A DNA stretch of 64,000 nt, taken from Azospirillum oryzae (GTDB lineage Bacteria > Pseudomonadota > Alphaproteobacteria > Azospirillales > Azospirillaceae). The position numbers and the translations under genes were made by a program. The notes beneath the pieces are model-generated. The model saw only the letters and a list, made by a program, of their open reading frames with translations. It did not search any database and had not been told where the DNA came from. The DNA lies in contig NZ_VTTM01000004.1 in NCBI RefSeq assembly GCF_008364795.1, positions 222,770 to 286,769 on the forward strand, read 5' to 3'. Positions 53,401 to 64,000 of this stretch are shown piece by piece. Numbering within the stretch: the first letter of the stretch is position 1; every line of letters starts with the position of its first letter.

Positions 53401-55917
53401 TCAGCTCACCGCCGGGACGGCCGGCGACGACTGGGTCGGCTGGCGGCGCGCCTCGGCGACCGCCTGGATGTGGGACTGCAAATCCGCGTCCTTCTGCACC
53501 AGCCGGCGGAAATCCTTCTCATCCAACACCAGCAATTGGCAATAGCCCAACGCCCGCACGTCTGCATTGCGCCGCTGGCGGGACAGCAGGGCCATCTCGC
53601 CGAAGAAGTCGCCGGTGCCCAGCTTCACCGGCTCCGCCAGCATCGGCACCAGCACCTCCACGGCGCCCGACGCGATGAAGAACATGGCGTCGCCGCGGTC
53701 GCCCTTGCGCACGATGGTCTCGCCCGGCAGCGCCAGCTGGGCGCGCAGCAGCGTGGCGATGGTCGCCACCCGCTCCGACGGCAGGCCGGCGAACAGCGGC
53801 ACCCGGCGCACCAGTTCCGCCACGTCGAATCGCACATCCAGCTTCGGCAAGCGTTCCAGCACGCGGCGCCGCTGTTCCAGATCGCGTTCGAGGTCGGTCA
53901 GCACCTCCTGGCTGATGATCGATTCGGCGTGCATGGCGCGATATTCGGCATGTTCCAGCCGCAGCGCGGCGCGGCCGACGTAACGGCTCTGCAGCACCAC
54001 CGCATAGTCGGGATATTGCAGCTTCAGGGCCGACAGCGCCTGTTCGACGATGCCGAGCCGGCCGACCAGCATGCCCTCCAGCTCGAACGCCACCTCCTGG
54101 CCCAGCACGCGGGCCAGACGGTCGCGGGTGAAGGCCAGCAGTTCGCGCAGCACGGTGCGCACCGCCACCAGCACCTCGAACCGCATCGACAGGCGCCGGG
54201 CCAGCGGCCGGTGGATGCCGAAGCGTCGCTGCAGCCAGCTCGCCGCCCGCATCCAGGGGGAGAAGGCGATGAAGGGTTCCTCGAACGCCCGATAGCCGTT
54301 GCGCCCCTGGCTCTTGACCGCGTCGAGCAGCCGGCCGCTGCGCCCGGCCAGCATCTCCATCACCGCGCGCGACACCACCCCTTCGGAGAAGTGGGCGTAA
54401 TAGAGTTCCTCCTCGCGGTTGACCAGGATGACGAGGCCGATGGTGACGCGGTCCTCGCCGGTCAGCTGGGCCTCCTCCTTGCGCTCCTGGTCGATCTTCT
54501 TCCGCCGCTCCTCATAGCGGGCGACCATCACGTCCTTGACGACGCCGTCGACCTCGTAGGTCTCGGCCACCGCGGCGACGCGGTCGCGGATGCTGTCGGT
54601 GGACAGCGCCAGCGCGCGGTTGCGCATGGCGTGCTCCACCGGCGTCAGCTCGTCCAGCTTCAGCAGGCGGATCAGCCAGCGCAGCGTCGTGCCGTTGATG
54701 AACAGCGTGACGAAGACGAAACCGGTGACCATCACCGCGATGAAGCTCTGCACCCGGTCGGCCACCCGGAAATTCTCGGTCACCGCCAGGGCCAGCGTCA
54801 GCGACACCGCCCCGCGCAGGCCGCCCCACAGCATCACCGACTTGTAGGAATTGCTGACCTTCTGCGCCAGCCCGGCCCAGGACAGGATCGGCAGCAGCCC
54901 GAACAGCACCACCGCGCGGGCGGCGAAGGCGGCCAGCACCACGACCAGCACCAGCCCGACCTCCGCCCAGCCGGCGTCGGCCATCAGGCGCGGCACCAGG
55001 ATGGCGGTCAGCAGGAAGATCATGGAGTTGGCCCAGAAGCCCAGCTGCTGCCAGACATGCTCCATGGCGCCCCAGGTGGCGGGGGAGATGCGGGTGCGTC
55101 CGACGGAGCCGATGACCAGCGCCGCCGCCACCACCGCCACCACGCCGGACGCGCCGACATAATGTTCGGCCAGCACATAGGACAGGTAGGCCAGCGCCAC
55201 CGTCAGCGTGATCTCCGCCATCGGCTGGTTGCGCACCGGCTCCACCAGCATGCAGACGATGCGGCCGCAGATGTAGCCGGTGACGACGCCGCCCGAGAAA
55301 TCGCGCAGGAAGTCCAGCGCCGCCGCCCCGGCCCCGCCGGTGGCCTTGCGCGTCAGCATGTCGAGCAGCAGCGTGAACAGCGCGATGGCCGCGGCGTCGT
55401 TCAGCAGGCTTTCGCCTTCGACCAGCGTGGTCAGCCGGCGCGGCGCGCCCAGGTCGCGGAAGATGCCGATCACCGCCGCCGGATCGGTGGAGGCGACGAT
55501 GGAGCCCAGAAGCAGGCAGGCGACCAGCCCCAGCGAGGTGAACAAGCTGACCGCATAGCCGACGGCGAAGGTGCAGACGAACACCGCCACCACCGCCATC
55601 AGCAGGATCGGCCCCAGATCGTCGAACAGCCGGCGCACGTCGACCGCCAGCGCCGTTTCGAACAGCAGGATCGGCAGGAAGATGTGCAGAAGCACGTCCG
55701 ACGAGACGTCCAGTTCCGCCAGCGAGGCGAGGAAGTCGTGGAACGGCCCCTTGCCCGGCATGCCGGCGAAGGTCTGGATCACCGCGCCCAGCGCCACGCC
55801 GACGCCGGCCAGCAGCACCGTGTAGGGCATCTGGAATCTTGCGGCCAGCGGCGGCAGGAAACTGACGAGGGCGAGAAGCCCGGCAACGCCCAGGACTTGA
55901 ATGACGATGTCGTGCAT
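53401..55917 (-). CDS. Na+/H+ antiporter (CPA1/NhaP type) with C-terminal cyclic-nucleotide-binding domain
   Basis: An 838-residue protein from the ATG at 55917. Residues 1-415 form a CPA1 exchanger of about 12-13 helices, with the ion-binding segment STDPAAVIGIFRDLG and GESLLNDAAAIALFTLLL. A long cytoplasmic helical region (about 430-690) follows. The C-terminus (about 700-820) is a cNMP-binding fold with RVPLFAGLPSERVATIATLL and GDFFGEMALLSRQRRNADVR. The layout resembles SOS1-like antiporters of plants and large bacterial homologs. It probably expels Na+ under salt or alkaline stress, gated by a nucleotide. The frame stays open upstream, but nothing there resembles the family. Confidence 0.92.
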   Translation of the reverse strand: MHDIVIQVLGVAGLLALVSFLPPLAARFQMPYTVLLAGVGVALGAVIQTFAGMPGKGPFHDFLASLAELDVSSDVLLHIFLPILLFETALAVDVRRLFDDLGPILLMAVVAVFVCTFAVGYAVSLFTSLGLVACLLLGSIVASTDPAAVIGIFRDLGAPRRLTTLVEGESLLNDAAAIALFTLLLDMLTRKATGGAGAAALDFLRDFSGGVVTGYICGRIVCMLVEPVRNQPMAEITLTVALAYLSYVLAEHYVGASGVVAVVAAALVIGSVGRTRISPATWGAMEHVWQQLGFWANSMIFLLTAILVPRLMADAGWAEVGLVLVVVLAAFAARAVVLFGLLPILSWAGLAQKVSNSYKSVMLWGGLRGAVSLTLALAVTENFRVADRVQSFIAVMVTGFVFVTLFINGTTLRWLIRLLKLDELTPVEHAMRNRALALSTDSIRDRVAAVAETYEVDGVVKDVMVARYEERRKKIDQERKEEAQLTGEDRVTIGLVILVNREEELYYAHFSEGVVSRAVMEMLAGRSGRLLDAVKSQGRNGYRAFEEPFIAFSPWMRAASWLQRRFGIHRPLARRLSMRFEVLVAVRTVLRELLAFTRDRLARVLGQEVAFELEGMLVGRLGIVEQALSALKLQYPDYAVVLQSRYVGRAALRLEHAEYRAMHAESIISQEVLTDLERDLEQRRRVLERLPKLDVRFDVAELVRRVPLFAGLPSERVATIATLLRAQLALPGETIVRKGDRGDAMFFIASGAVEVLVPMLAEPVKLGTGDFFGEMALLSRQRRNADVRALGYCQLLVLDEKDFRRLVQKDADLQSHIQAVAEARRQPTQSSPAVPAVS

Positions 55918-56158
55918 GTTTCCACGGAACGGCTGCGGCGTGGGCTGCACGGTATCGCCGCACTCTTTCCGGGGCAAGACCGGGGACCGCCCTATCCTGC
56001 GGCAAAAATGGTCCGCAGCGATGCGCACGGTGCCATCCCGATCCCGATGACGTGCCGGATGGCGGCTGTACAACCCTTCGGTCTGGCTCTGGCGATCGGA
56101 CGCGCGATCGGCTAGGATAACACCGGTTTGATCCGTATTTGGAAGTGGGGCTTCGGGA

Positions 56159-56824
56159 ATGGGAACGGTCGGGATGTTGCGGCCGGCGCTGGCTGGCCTG
56201 GGTCTGCTCCTGGTCATGGGCGGTGCCGCATGGGCCACCGACCCGGCATCTGCCCCGACCACGTCGGAGGATTTCATCAAGGCGCTGACGCCGGTGCCGA
56301 AGACACGCGGTCTGGCATTGGGCACCGGTGACACGGCGCCCGCTCCGGCTGCTTCCGCCGTTCCCGGCGCCGTTCCCGCCGCTGCTCCGGGCTCCGCCCC
56401 CGTCCCTGCGACCCCTGCCTCCAAGGCCGCCACGTCCAAGGTGGCCACATTCAAGGCCGCCGCGACGCAACCGAAGGAGGCGCCGCGCATCAGCTTCCAG
56501 GTGGAGTTCGCCTTCAATTCGGCGGAGCTGACGCTGACGGCGACCGGCATCCTGAACGAGCTGGGCCGCGCCCTGACCTCGCCGGATCTCGCCGCCTACC
56601 GCTTCCAGCTGACCGGCCATACCGATGGCGTCGGAAACCCCGACTACAACCTCGCCCTGTCGAAGCGGCGCGCCGCCTCGGTTCGCGATTACCTGACCCG
56701 GACCTTCGGCGTGTCGTCGGGCCGGCTGGTCGCCATCGGCCGCGGCTCGCAGCAGCTCCTCGACCCGGCGAATCCGGCCAGCGACGTCAACCGGCGGGTG
56801 GAGATCGTCAATCTCGGCTCCTGA
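56159..56824 (+). CDS. OmpA-family outer-membrane protein with Pro/Ala-rich linker
   Basis: A 221-residue exported protein. The signal peptide ends near residue 26 (AWA before TDPASAP). A Pro/Ala-rich linker (about 58-105) leads to a peptidoglycan-binding OmpA C-terminal domain (about 110-221). Landmarks are VEFAFNSAELTLTATGILNE, FQLTGHTDGVGNPDYNLALS, KRRAASVRDYL and NRRVEIVNLG, including the Asp and Arg that hold diaminopimelate. There is no N-terminal barrel or lipobox. It diverges from the antiporter gene. It may tether the envelope or act as a soluble periplasmic peptidoglycan-binding protein. Confidence 0.9.
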   Translation: MGTVGMLRPALAGLGLLLVMGGAAWATDPASAPTTSEDFIKALTPVPKTRGLALGTGDTAPAPAASAVPGAVPAAAPGSAPVPATPASKAATSKVATFKAAATQPKEAPRISFQVEFAFNSAELTLTATGILNELGRALTSPDLAAYRFQLTGHTDGVGNPDYNLALSKRRAASVRDYLTRTFGVSSGRLVAIGRGSQQLLDPANPASDVNRRVEIVNLGS

Positions 56825-56854
56825 CCGTCCAAGCGGGATTGGGGCCGGTGGTGC

Positions 56855-57769
56855 TCACCGCCAGCCACCGTCCTGCGTCAGGCCGGCCAGGATCCCACTG
56901 AGGATACCGTGCGTCGCGCGGGCGGCGGCCGACATCGGCCGGCCGGCGGCATGGGCCAGCAGGATGGTCCGGTCGATCTGCGGATCGACGATGGGCAGGC
57001 CGGTCAGCCGCTCCGCCGCCGCGCCATGCCGCGCCACCCGGTCCGACAGGACGGTATAGCCGCAACCTTCCGCCACCAGCGCCTTGATCTGCTCCAGTGC
57101 GTCGATCTCCAGCGCGACGGTGACGCTCGCCCGCGCCAGCAGGGCGGCATGCTCGACCTCTTCGCGCACGCCGTGCGGACGGCCGGGCAGGATCAGCGGC
57201 AGGGACAGCGCCTCGGCGAAGGGAATGGCATTGCGGCCGCGCAGCAGCGGGTCGTCGGCCGGCCCGACCAGATGCAGCCTTTCGCGCGCCACCAGTTCGG
57301 TTTCCAGCCCGCCCATCTCCTTGGTGCCGAACACCAGGGCGAGGTCGAGCTGCCCCGACAGCACCCATTCCAGCATGTGGCCGGACAGCCCCTCCACCAC
57401 CCGCAGCCGGATCTGCGGATGGGTGCGGCGCACCGCCAGCGCCAGCGGCACCGTCAGCACCGGACCCAGCGAGGTCGGTATGCCGACGGTCGCCGGCCCG
57501 GCCGGCACCGCTTCCACCGCCCGCACCTCGTCGCGCAGGCCATCCATCTGGCCGATCAGCGCCGCCGCCCGCTGCGCCAGCCGACGCCCGCTTTCCGTCG
57601 GCACCACGCCACGCGCCGTGCGCAGCACCAGCTGACAGCCGAAATCCTCCTCCATCCGCTTCAGATGCAGGCTGAGCGCCGGCTGCGCCACCCGCAAGGT
57701 TTCCGCCGCGCGGGAAATCGAGCCGTGCTCGACGATGCCCAGGAAATAGCGAAGTTGCCGCACGTCCAT
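56855..57769 (-). CDS. LysR-family transcriptional regulator (Nac/CbbR-like group)
   Basis: About 304 residues from the ATG at 57769 (57793 adds eight). Homologs usually begin MDLRQLRYFV, matching MDVRQLRYFLGIVEHGSISR here. The helix-turn-helix includes RAAETLRVAQPALSLHLKRM. The effector domain has VGIPTSLGPVLTVPLALAV and LPLILPGRPHGVR, as in nitrogen-assimilation-control and similar regulators. It diverges from clpB with a 233-base gap and is convergent with the OmpA-family gene. The target is not evident; clpB control by a LysR protein would be unusual. Confidence 0.92.
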   Translation of the reverse strand: MDVRQLRYFLGIVEHGSISRAAETLRVAQPALSLHLKRMEEDFGCQLVLRTARGVVPTESGRRLAQRAAALIGQMDGLRDEVRAVEAVPAGPATVGIPTSLGPVLTVPLALAVRRTHPQIRLRVVEGLSGHMLEWVLSGQLDLALVFGTKEMGGLETELVARERLHLVGPADDPLLRGRNAIPFAEALSLPLILPGRPHGVREEVEHAALLARASVTVALEIDALEQIKALVAEGCGYTVLSDRVARHGAAAERLTGLPIVDPQIDRTILLAHAAGRPMSAAARATHGILSGILAGLTQDGGWR

Positions 57770-57875
57770 CCCGCCGGAACCCCTGATGTCCATATCGTAT
57801 CGCTATGAAAGAGGCGACAGGGATCGCTTGTCAATATGGCGCCTGCCCGTCGTGGTCGACCGTCGCCCCCGACCT

Positions 57876-57905
57876 CTTGATCGCCGCAATTCCGTTAACC
57901 ATTTA
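57876..57905 (+). promoter_or_regulatory. Candidate heat-shock (sigma-32-like) promoter of clpB
   Basis: CTTGAT (57876-57881) and CCATTTA (57899-57905), separated by 17 bases, resemble the heat-shock consensus CTTGAA / CCCATnT with two to three differences and a slightly long spacer. They lie about 100 bases before the clpB start, in the A/T-rich part of the gap. Assignment rests on clpB being a heat-shock gene in relatives. Confidence 0.35.
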
Positions 57906-58002
57906 CCCATCAGGCGCCGGGCGATCGCGCATTTTGCGGATCGCGGACGCGCCGTCCCGCGCCGGATGGCTGGGCGGGAGACCTTGGGAAACGGAGTGCC
58001 GG

Positions 58003-60687
<2,685 letters not shown>

Positions 60688-60705
60688 CCGGCCGCTGATT
60701 CAGAC

Positions 60706-60743
60706 AAAAAGGCTTCGGATGCCGGTCATCCGAAGCCTTTTTC
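60706..60743. terminator. Bidirectional intrinsic terminator after clpB
   Basis: A perfect 16-base stem (60706-60721 with 60727-60742, core GGCTTCGGATG) has loop CCGGT. The stem ends include five A and five T residues, giving U-tracts on both strands. It lies 18 bases after the clpB stop and 33 bases beyond the end of the convergent unknown gene. Confidence 0.93.
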
Positions 60744-60775
60744 TTGTCAGGACGGCGGACTTTGGCGGCCGGGTG

Positions 60776-61465
60776 TCACCACTTCGACTTCAGCTTCTTG
60801 GCGCCGTCGCTCGACCAGATGATGGCGACCGCGTCGACCACCAGCGCGGCATCCGCCTTTTCATTCTGCTTCCACTCGCCGCACAACATCATGACCGAGG
60901 CGATCGCGCACAGGCAGCCGCCGCGCGCGCCCTCGATCATACTGGTGCAGACATTCTCCTTCGGACTGTCCTTCCGGAAGGACTTGCGGATCGACCAGAT
61001 GCGGTCGGCGATGAACGGAAGCCCGGCGGTGAAGACGCTGACCGCCTTGATCGCCGTGTTGTTCTCCTTGCGGTCGATCACGTAGGTCAGGTTGGCCTTG
61101 CACTTGCCGCAACTGCACGGATAGCCGTTGCTGCGCGTGGCGGCGGTGCGGAGGTCGTGCAGGGCGAAGATGCCGTTCGCGGTGATGCCGATGGCCAGCG
61201 CCACCAGCCATGGCCCCAGCGCCGCCCCCAGGGGGAACAGGGCGATCGAGCCGATCCCGACATTGACACTCGTGGTCGCCACCCCGCTGAGCACGGTGAC
61301 GCCAGTCTGGAGGCCGCTTTGCGTAGCGCCGATGAGTGCCATCTTGGAATATTTCGCCAGCTTGGTGCGTGTTTCGCTGAACGGCTCGAAGCTGTCGGCG
61401 GCCGGCGCGCTGGTCGCGAACATCGTCGCGAGTTCGCGAAGCTTGTCGGGAGGAGGAAGCGGCAT
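60776..61465 (-). CDS. Unrecognised cysteine-rich membrane protein
   Basis: A 229-residue protein I do not recognise. A hydrophilic N-terminus (1-40) is followed by two adjacent hydrophobic segments (about 45-70 and 78-102), then a hydrophilic part with CSCGKCKANLTYVIDRKENN, and a weakly hydrophobic C-terminal part with GGCLCAIASVMMLCGEW. Seven cysteines, four of them in CxC or CxCxxC spacing, could bind a metal or form disulfides. AGGAGGAAG precedes the start, which supports real translation. It is convergent with clpB and divergent from an SDR gene. The function is unknown. Confidence 0.6.
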   Translation of the reverse strand: MPLPPPDKLRELATMFATSAPAADSFEPFSETRTKLAKYSKMALIGATQSGLQTGVTVLSGVATTSVNVGIGSIALFPLGAALGPWLVALAIGITANGIFALHDLRTAATRSNGYPCSCGKCKANLTYVIDRKENNTAIKAVSVFTAGLPFIADRIWSIRKSFRKDSPKENVCTSMIEGARGGCLCAIASVMMLCGEWKQNEKADAALVVDAVAIIWSSDGAKKLKSKW

Positions 61466-61641
61466 GGCCGGGACTCTCGCGGTGGGACGGCGGGCGGAAG
61501 CGGATATGCAAGAAGGTGGTAGCCAAGCAACAACCGGTCGGCAAGCGCCTGCCGCATCGAGGGTGCCAATGAGCTGACCGGTCTGCTACATCTCGGCGGC
61601 GCCGATTGGACGCAACGCCGCAGCAACAGCCGGAGACAGAC

Positions 61642-62427
61642 ATGGCCGCGACCATCCCACCCTATCTGTCGACCTTCTCTCTCGCCGGGCAGGTGGCGCT
61701 CGTCACCGGGTCGGGCCGCGGTCTGGGGCTGGAGATCGCGCGGGCGCTGGCCGGGTCGGGCGCGCATGTGCTGCTGAACGGCCGGGACACCGCCACGCTG
61801 GAAGCCCGCGTGGCGGAAATCGCGGAGGCCGGCGGGTCGGCTTCAGCGCTGGCCTTCGATGTGGCGGACCGGGCGGCGGTGCGCGATGCCTTCGCACGGA
61901 TCGCACGGGAGCATGGACGCCTCGACGTGCTGGTCCAGAATGTCGGGCAGCGCAACCGCAAGCCGCTGGCCGAGCTGACGGACGACGAGATCGTCGCCCT
62001 TCTCGATGTCGATCTGGCCTCCAGCCTCATCCTGGCGCGGGAGGCGGCGCGGCTGATGCTGCCGCGGGGCAGCGGCCGGCTGATCGCCGTCACCTCCGTC
62101 GCCGGGCAGATCGCGCGGGCCAACGACAGCGTCTATGCCGCGGCGAAATCGGGACTGAACGGCATGGTGCGGGCGCTGGCCGCCGAATATGGACCGGTGG
62201 GACTGACCAGCAATGCCATCGCTCCCGGCTTTTTCGCGACCGAAACGAATGCGGCCATTACGGGGGATCCGGAGCGGTCCGCTTATTTCGCCAACCGCAC
62301 GCCGATGCGGCGCTGGGGGCGGCCGGAGGAGATCGCCGGGGCGGCGGTGTTCCTGGCCTCGGCGGCGGCGTCCTATGTCAACGGTCACGTCTTGGTCGTC
62401 GATGGCGGCGCCACCATCTTGATGTAA
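61642..62427 (+). CDS. Short-chain dehydrogenase/reductase (gluconate 5-dehydrogenase-like)
   Basis: A 261-residue SDR enzyme. The NAD(P)-binding motif is TGSGRGLGLEIARAL (about residues 22-36), the NxG block is VQNVGQ, the catalytic Ser is in VTSVAGQIA, and the Tyr-Lys pair is in YAAAKSGLNGM. The C-terminal PGFFATETN is typical of classical SDRs. The overall pattern recalls gluconate 5-dehydrogenase/IdnO, but the substrate is not fixed by sequence. A VQNVG replaces the usual NNAG. The ATG at 61642 follows GGAGACA. pabB starts 24 bases after its stop, so the two may be co-transcribed. Confidence 0.88.
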   Translation: MAATIPPYLSTFSLAGQVALVTGSGRGLGLEIARALAGSGAHVLLNGRDTATLEARVAEIAEAGGSASALAFDVADRAAVRDAFARIAREHGRLDVLVQNVGQRNRKPLAELTDDEIVALLDVDLASSLILAREAARLMLPRGSGRLIAVTSVAGQIARANDSVYAAAKSGLNGMVRALAAEYGPVGLTSNAIAPGFFATETNAAITGDPERSAYFANRTPMRRWGRPEEIAGAAVFLASAAASYVNGHVLVVDGGATILM

Positions 62428-62451
62428 GCCGACGGCCGACTGCCCCCCGCC

Positions 62452-63831
62452 ATGCTGACGATCCCCATCTCCTGCGGCGATCCCGCCGCCCTGTTCCGCC
62501 CCTGGAGCGCCGAGCCCTGGGCGATGCTGCTCGACAGCGCCGCACCCCATCCGCGGAACGGGCGACATTCCTATATCGTTGCGGAACCGTTCCAAACCGT
62601 CGAAGCGACCGGTGGACGTACCCTCGTCGATGGCCGCCCGGTCGGCGGCAGCCCCTTCGACGCGCTGGAACGGGCGCTGGCCGCTCATCCGCGTCCATCC
62701 GGCGGCCCGGCTCCCTTCACCGGCGGCGCCGTTGGCTTCATTGGTTACGAAGCCGGAACGGCTTTGGAGGGGGTGCGCTCCCGCCATGGCAATCCGGGCG
62801 GCCAGCCGGACTTCGCTTTCGGCCTGTACGATGTCGTGGCGGCTTTCAACCGGCAGGACCGGTGCGCCTGGGTGATCGCAACCCGGCCGGAGGCGGAGGA
62901 CCGCGCCCGGCGCATGGCGGCGCGACTATCCGTTGCGGCTCCGGAACAATCGGCCGGGCCTGAGCCGATGCGCTGGCGGTCGGAGCTGTCGCGCCCCGAC
63001 TATCTCGACCGGGTCGGGCGGGTTCTGGAGTATATCCGCGCCGGCGACATCTATCAGGCCAACTTCACCCAGCGCTTCCTGGCCGATGCCGGGCCGGACA
63101 CCGACGCCTACGCGCTGTACGAGCGGCTGCGCCGTCTCAGCCCGGCGCCCTTCGCCGCTTTCCTGAACTGCGGCCCCCGTCTGCGTCTGGCCGGGGCGTC
63201 GCCGGAGCGCTTCATCCGGCTGGGCGCCGACCGGACGATCGAAACGCGGCCGATCAAGGGCACCCGCCCCCGTCACGCCGACCCGGCGGCCGACGCGGCG
63301 GCGGCGGCGGCGCTGTCGGCCAGCATCAAGGACCGGGCGGAAAACCTGATGATCACCGACCTGCTGCGCAACGATCTGGCGCGGGTGTCGGAGATCGGCA
63401 GCGTCAAGGTGCCGGTGTTGTTCGGGCTGGAGAGCTTCGCCACCGTCCATCATCTGGTGTCCGTGGTCACGTCCCGCCTGCTGCCGGGGCTGGGACCGGT
63501 CGACCTGCTGCGCGCCGCCTGTCCCGGCGGGTCGATCACCGGGGCGCCGAAGATCCGCGCCATGCAGATCATCGACGAGCTGGAGGTGGCGCGGCGCGGC
63601 GCCTATTGCGGGTCGGTGGCCTGGATCGGCTTCGACGGCGCCATGGACAGCAACATCGTCATCCGCACCCTGTCGGTGACGCAGGATCATGTGATCGCCC
63701 AGGCCGGCGGCGGCATCGTCGCCGATTCCGATCCGGCGGACGAGCATGAGGAGATGCTGGTCAAGGCCCGCGCCCAGCTGCGCGCCGCAGGATATCCGGT
63801 GGTGGAGTGGGCAGGGGAGGGGATGCCATGA
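62452..63831 (+). CDS. pabB: Aminodeoxychorismate synthase component I
   Basis: A 459-residue chorismate-utilising enzyme that makes 4-amino-4-deoxychorismate from chorismate and ammonia for folate synthesis. The N-terminal lid (about 20-165) contains GGAVGFIGYEAG. The catalytic part has YLDRVGRVLEYIRAGDIYQA, then ASPERFIRLG, ETRPIKGTRPR, and the C-terminal CPGGSITGAPKIRAMQIIDE and GAYCGSVAWIGFDG. The PIKGT motif fits PabB rather than anthranilate synthase. It overlaps the aminotransferase-class-IV gene by four bases, as in many pabBC pairs. Confidence 0.93.
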   Translation: MLTIPISCGDPAALFRPWSAEPWAMLLDSAAPHPRNGRHSYIVAEPFQTVEATGGRTLVDGRPVGGSPFDALERALAAHPRPSGGPAPFTGGAVGFIGYEAGTALEGVRSRHGNPGGQPDFAFGLYDVVAAFNRQDRCAWVIATRPEAEDRARRMAARLSVAAPEQSAGPEPMRWRSELSRPDYLDRVGRVLEYIRAGDIYQANFTQRFLADAGPDTDAYALYERLRRLSPAPFAAFLNCGPRLRLAGASPERFIRLGADRTIETRPIKGTRPRHADPAADAAAAAALSASIKDRAENLMITDLLRNDLARVSEIGSVKVPVLFGLESFATVHHLVSVVTSRLLPGLGPVDLLRAACPGGSITGAPKIRAMQIIDELEVARRGAYCGSVAWIGFDGAMDSNIVIRTLSVTQDHVIAQAGGGIVADSDPADEHEEMLVKARAQLRAAGYPVVEWAGEGMP

Positions 63832-64000
63832 CAATCTGGCTGAACGGACGGCTGATGCCCGCCGAGGAGGCGCGGATCGACCCGGCCGACCGCGGCTTCA
63901 CCCTCGGCGACGGGCTGTTCGAGACGATCCGGATCAAGGACGGTGCTCTGCGCCACCTGCCGCGCCATCTCGACCGGCTGGGCGCCGGATCGGCGCTGCT
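63828..64000 (+). CDS. pabC: Class IV aminotransferase fold protein, probably aminodeoxychorismate lyase (partial)
   Basis: Only the first 57 residues are in the window. They begin MTIWLNGRLMPAEEARIDPA and continue DRGFTLGDGLFETIRI, the standard opening of fold-type IV PLP enzymes, followed by LRHLPRHLDRL. The position directly after pabB with an ATGA overlap makes 4-amino-4-deoxychorismate lyase the likely role. A branched-chain or D-amino-acid aminotransferase cannot be excluded from this fragment. Confidence 0.75.
   Translation, partial: MTIWLNGRLMPAEEARIDPADRGFTLGDGLFETIRIKDGALRHLPRHLDRLGAGSAL

Noticed and set aside
55918..56550. N-terminal extension of the antiporter frame by 211 codons
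   Set aside because: It crosses the start of the divergent OmpA-family gene and is low-complexity. The ATG at 55917 begins the first helix of the family.

Overview
The window reads as chromosome or chromid DNA of a free-living, motile, high-GC alphaproteobacterium, most likely an Azospirillum or close Rhodospirillales relative. This is inferred from gene content: FlaF, a BcsN-like lipoprotein in a cellulose operon, a CheB-CheR-PAS fusion, a single-chain indolepyruvate:ferredoxin oxidoreductase, HisKA_2-type kinases and several LysR regulators. No sequence search was possible. There are 48 protein genes, one of them frameshifted and one cut by the window end. I saw no rRNA, tRNA, CRISPR array, insertion sequence or prophage.

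Region 1 (1-12.0 kb, all plus strand) is a pyroglutamate / D-glutamate uptake and catabolism island. It holds a LysR regulator, a complete branched-chain-amino-acid-type ABC importer (periplasmic binding protein, two permeases, two ATPases), a DUF1445 (YcsI-like) protein, an orphan family-3 binding protein, and the 5-oxoprolinase genes pxpB, pxpC and pxpA. A methyl-accepting chemotaxis protein lies between pxpC and pxpA. Two copies of a palindromic repeat punctuate the region.

Region 2 (12.2-24 kb) is envelope and housekeeping. It contains a short porin-like protein, two palindromes, a secreted lectin-like protein, a cysteine desulfurase, a sorbosone-dehydrogenase-like lipoprotein, a TPR/O-GlcNAc-transferase-like glycosyltransferase, an LptF-type permease with a heptosyltransferase-family enzyme, flaF, and glutamine-dependent NAD synthetase.

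Region 3 (24.2-31.8 kb) is a four-gene signalling cassette: CheB-CheR-PAS, a PAS hybrid kinase, a CHASE3-like HisKA_2 kinase and a single-domain receiver. A minus-strand nitroreductase / OsmC / AEC-carrier group follows (31.8-33.9 kb).

Region 4 (34.2-44.4 kb) is a cellulose operon: bcsA, bcsB, bcsZ, a TPR protein without the BcsC outer-membrane barrel, a BcsN-like lipoprotein, and a TPR protein with a putative glycosyltransferase-like C-terminus. Spacing is tight throughout the first five genes.

Region 5 (44.4-64 kb) is mixed metabolism and stress. It holds IorAB, a GMC oxidoreductase, a LysR gene divergent from a DsbA-like gene and a frameshifted metallo-beta-lactamase-fold gene, a DMT exporter, a Na+/H+ antiporter with a cyclic-nucleotide-binding tail, an OmpA-family protein, another LysR gene divergent from clpB, an unrecognised cysteine-rich membrane protein, an SDR dehydrogenase, pabB and the start of a pabC-like gene.
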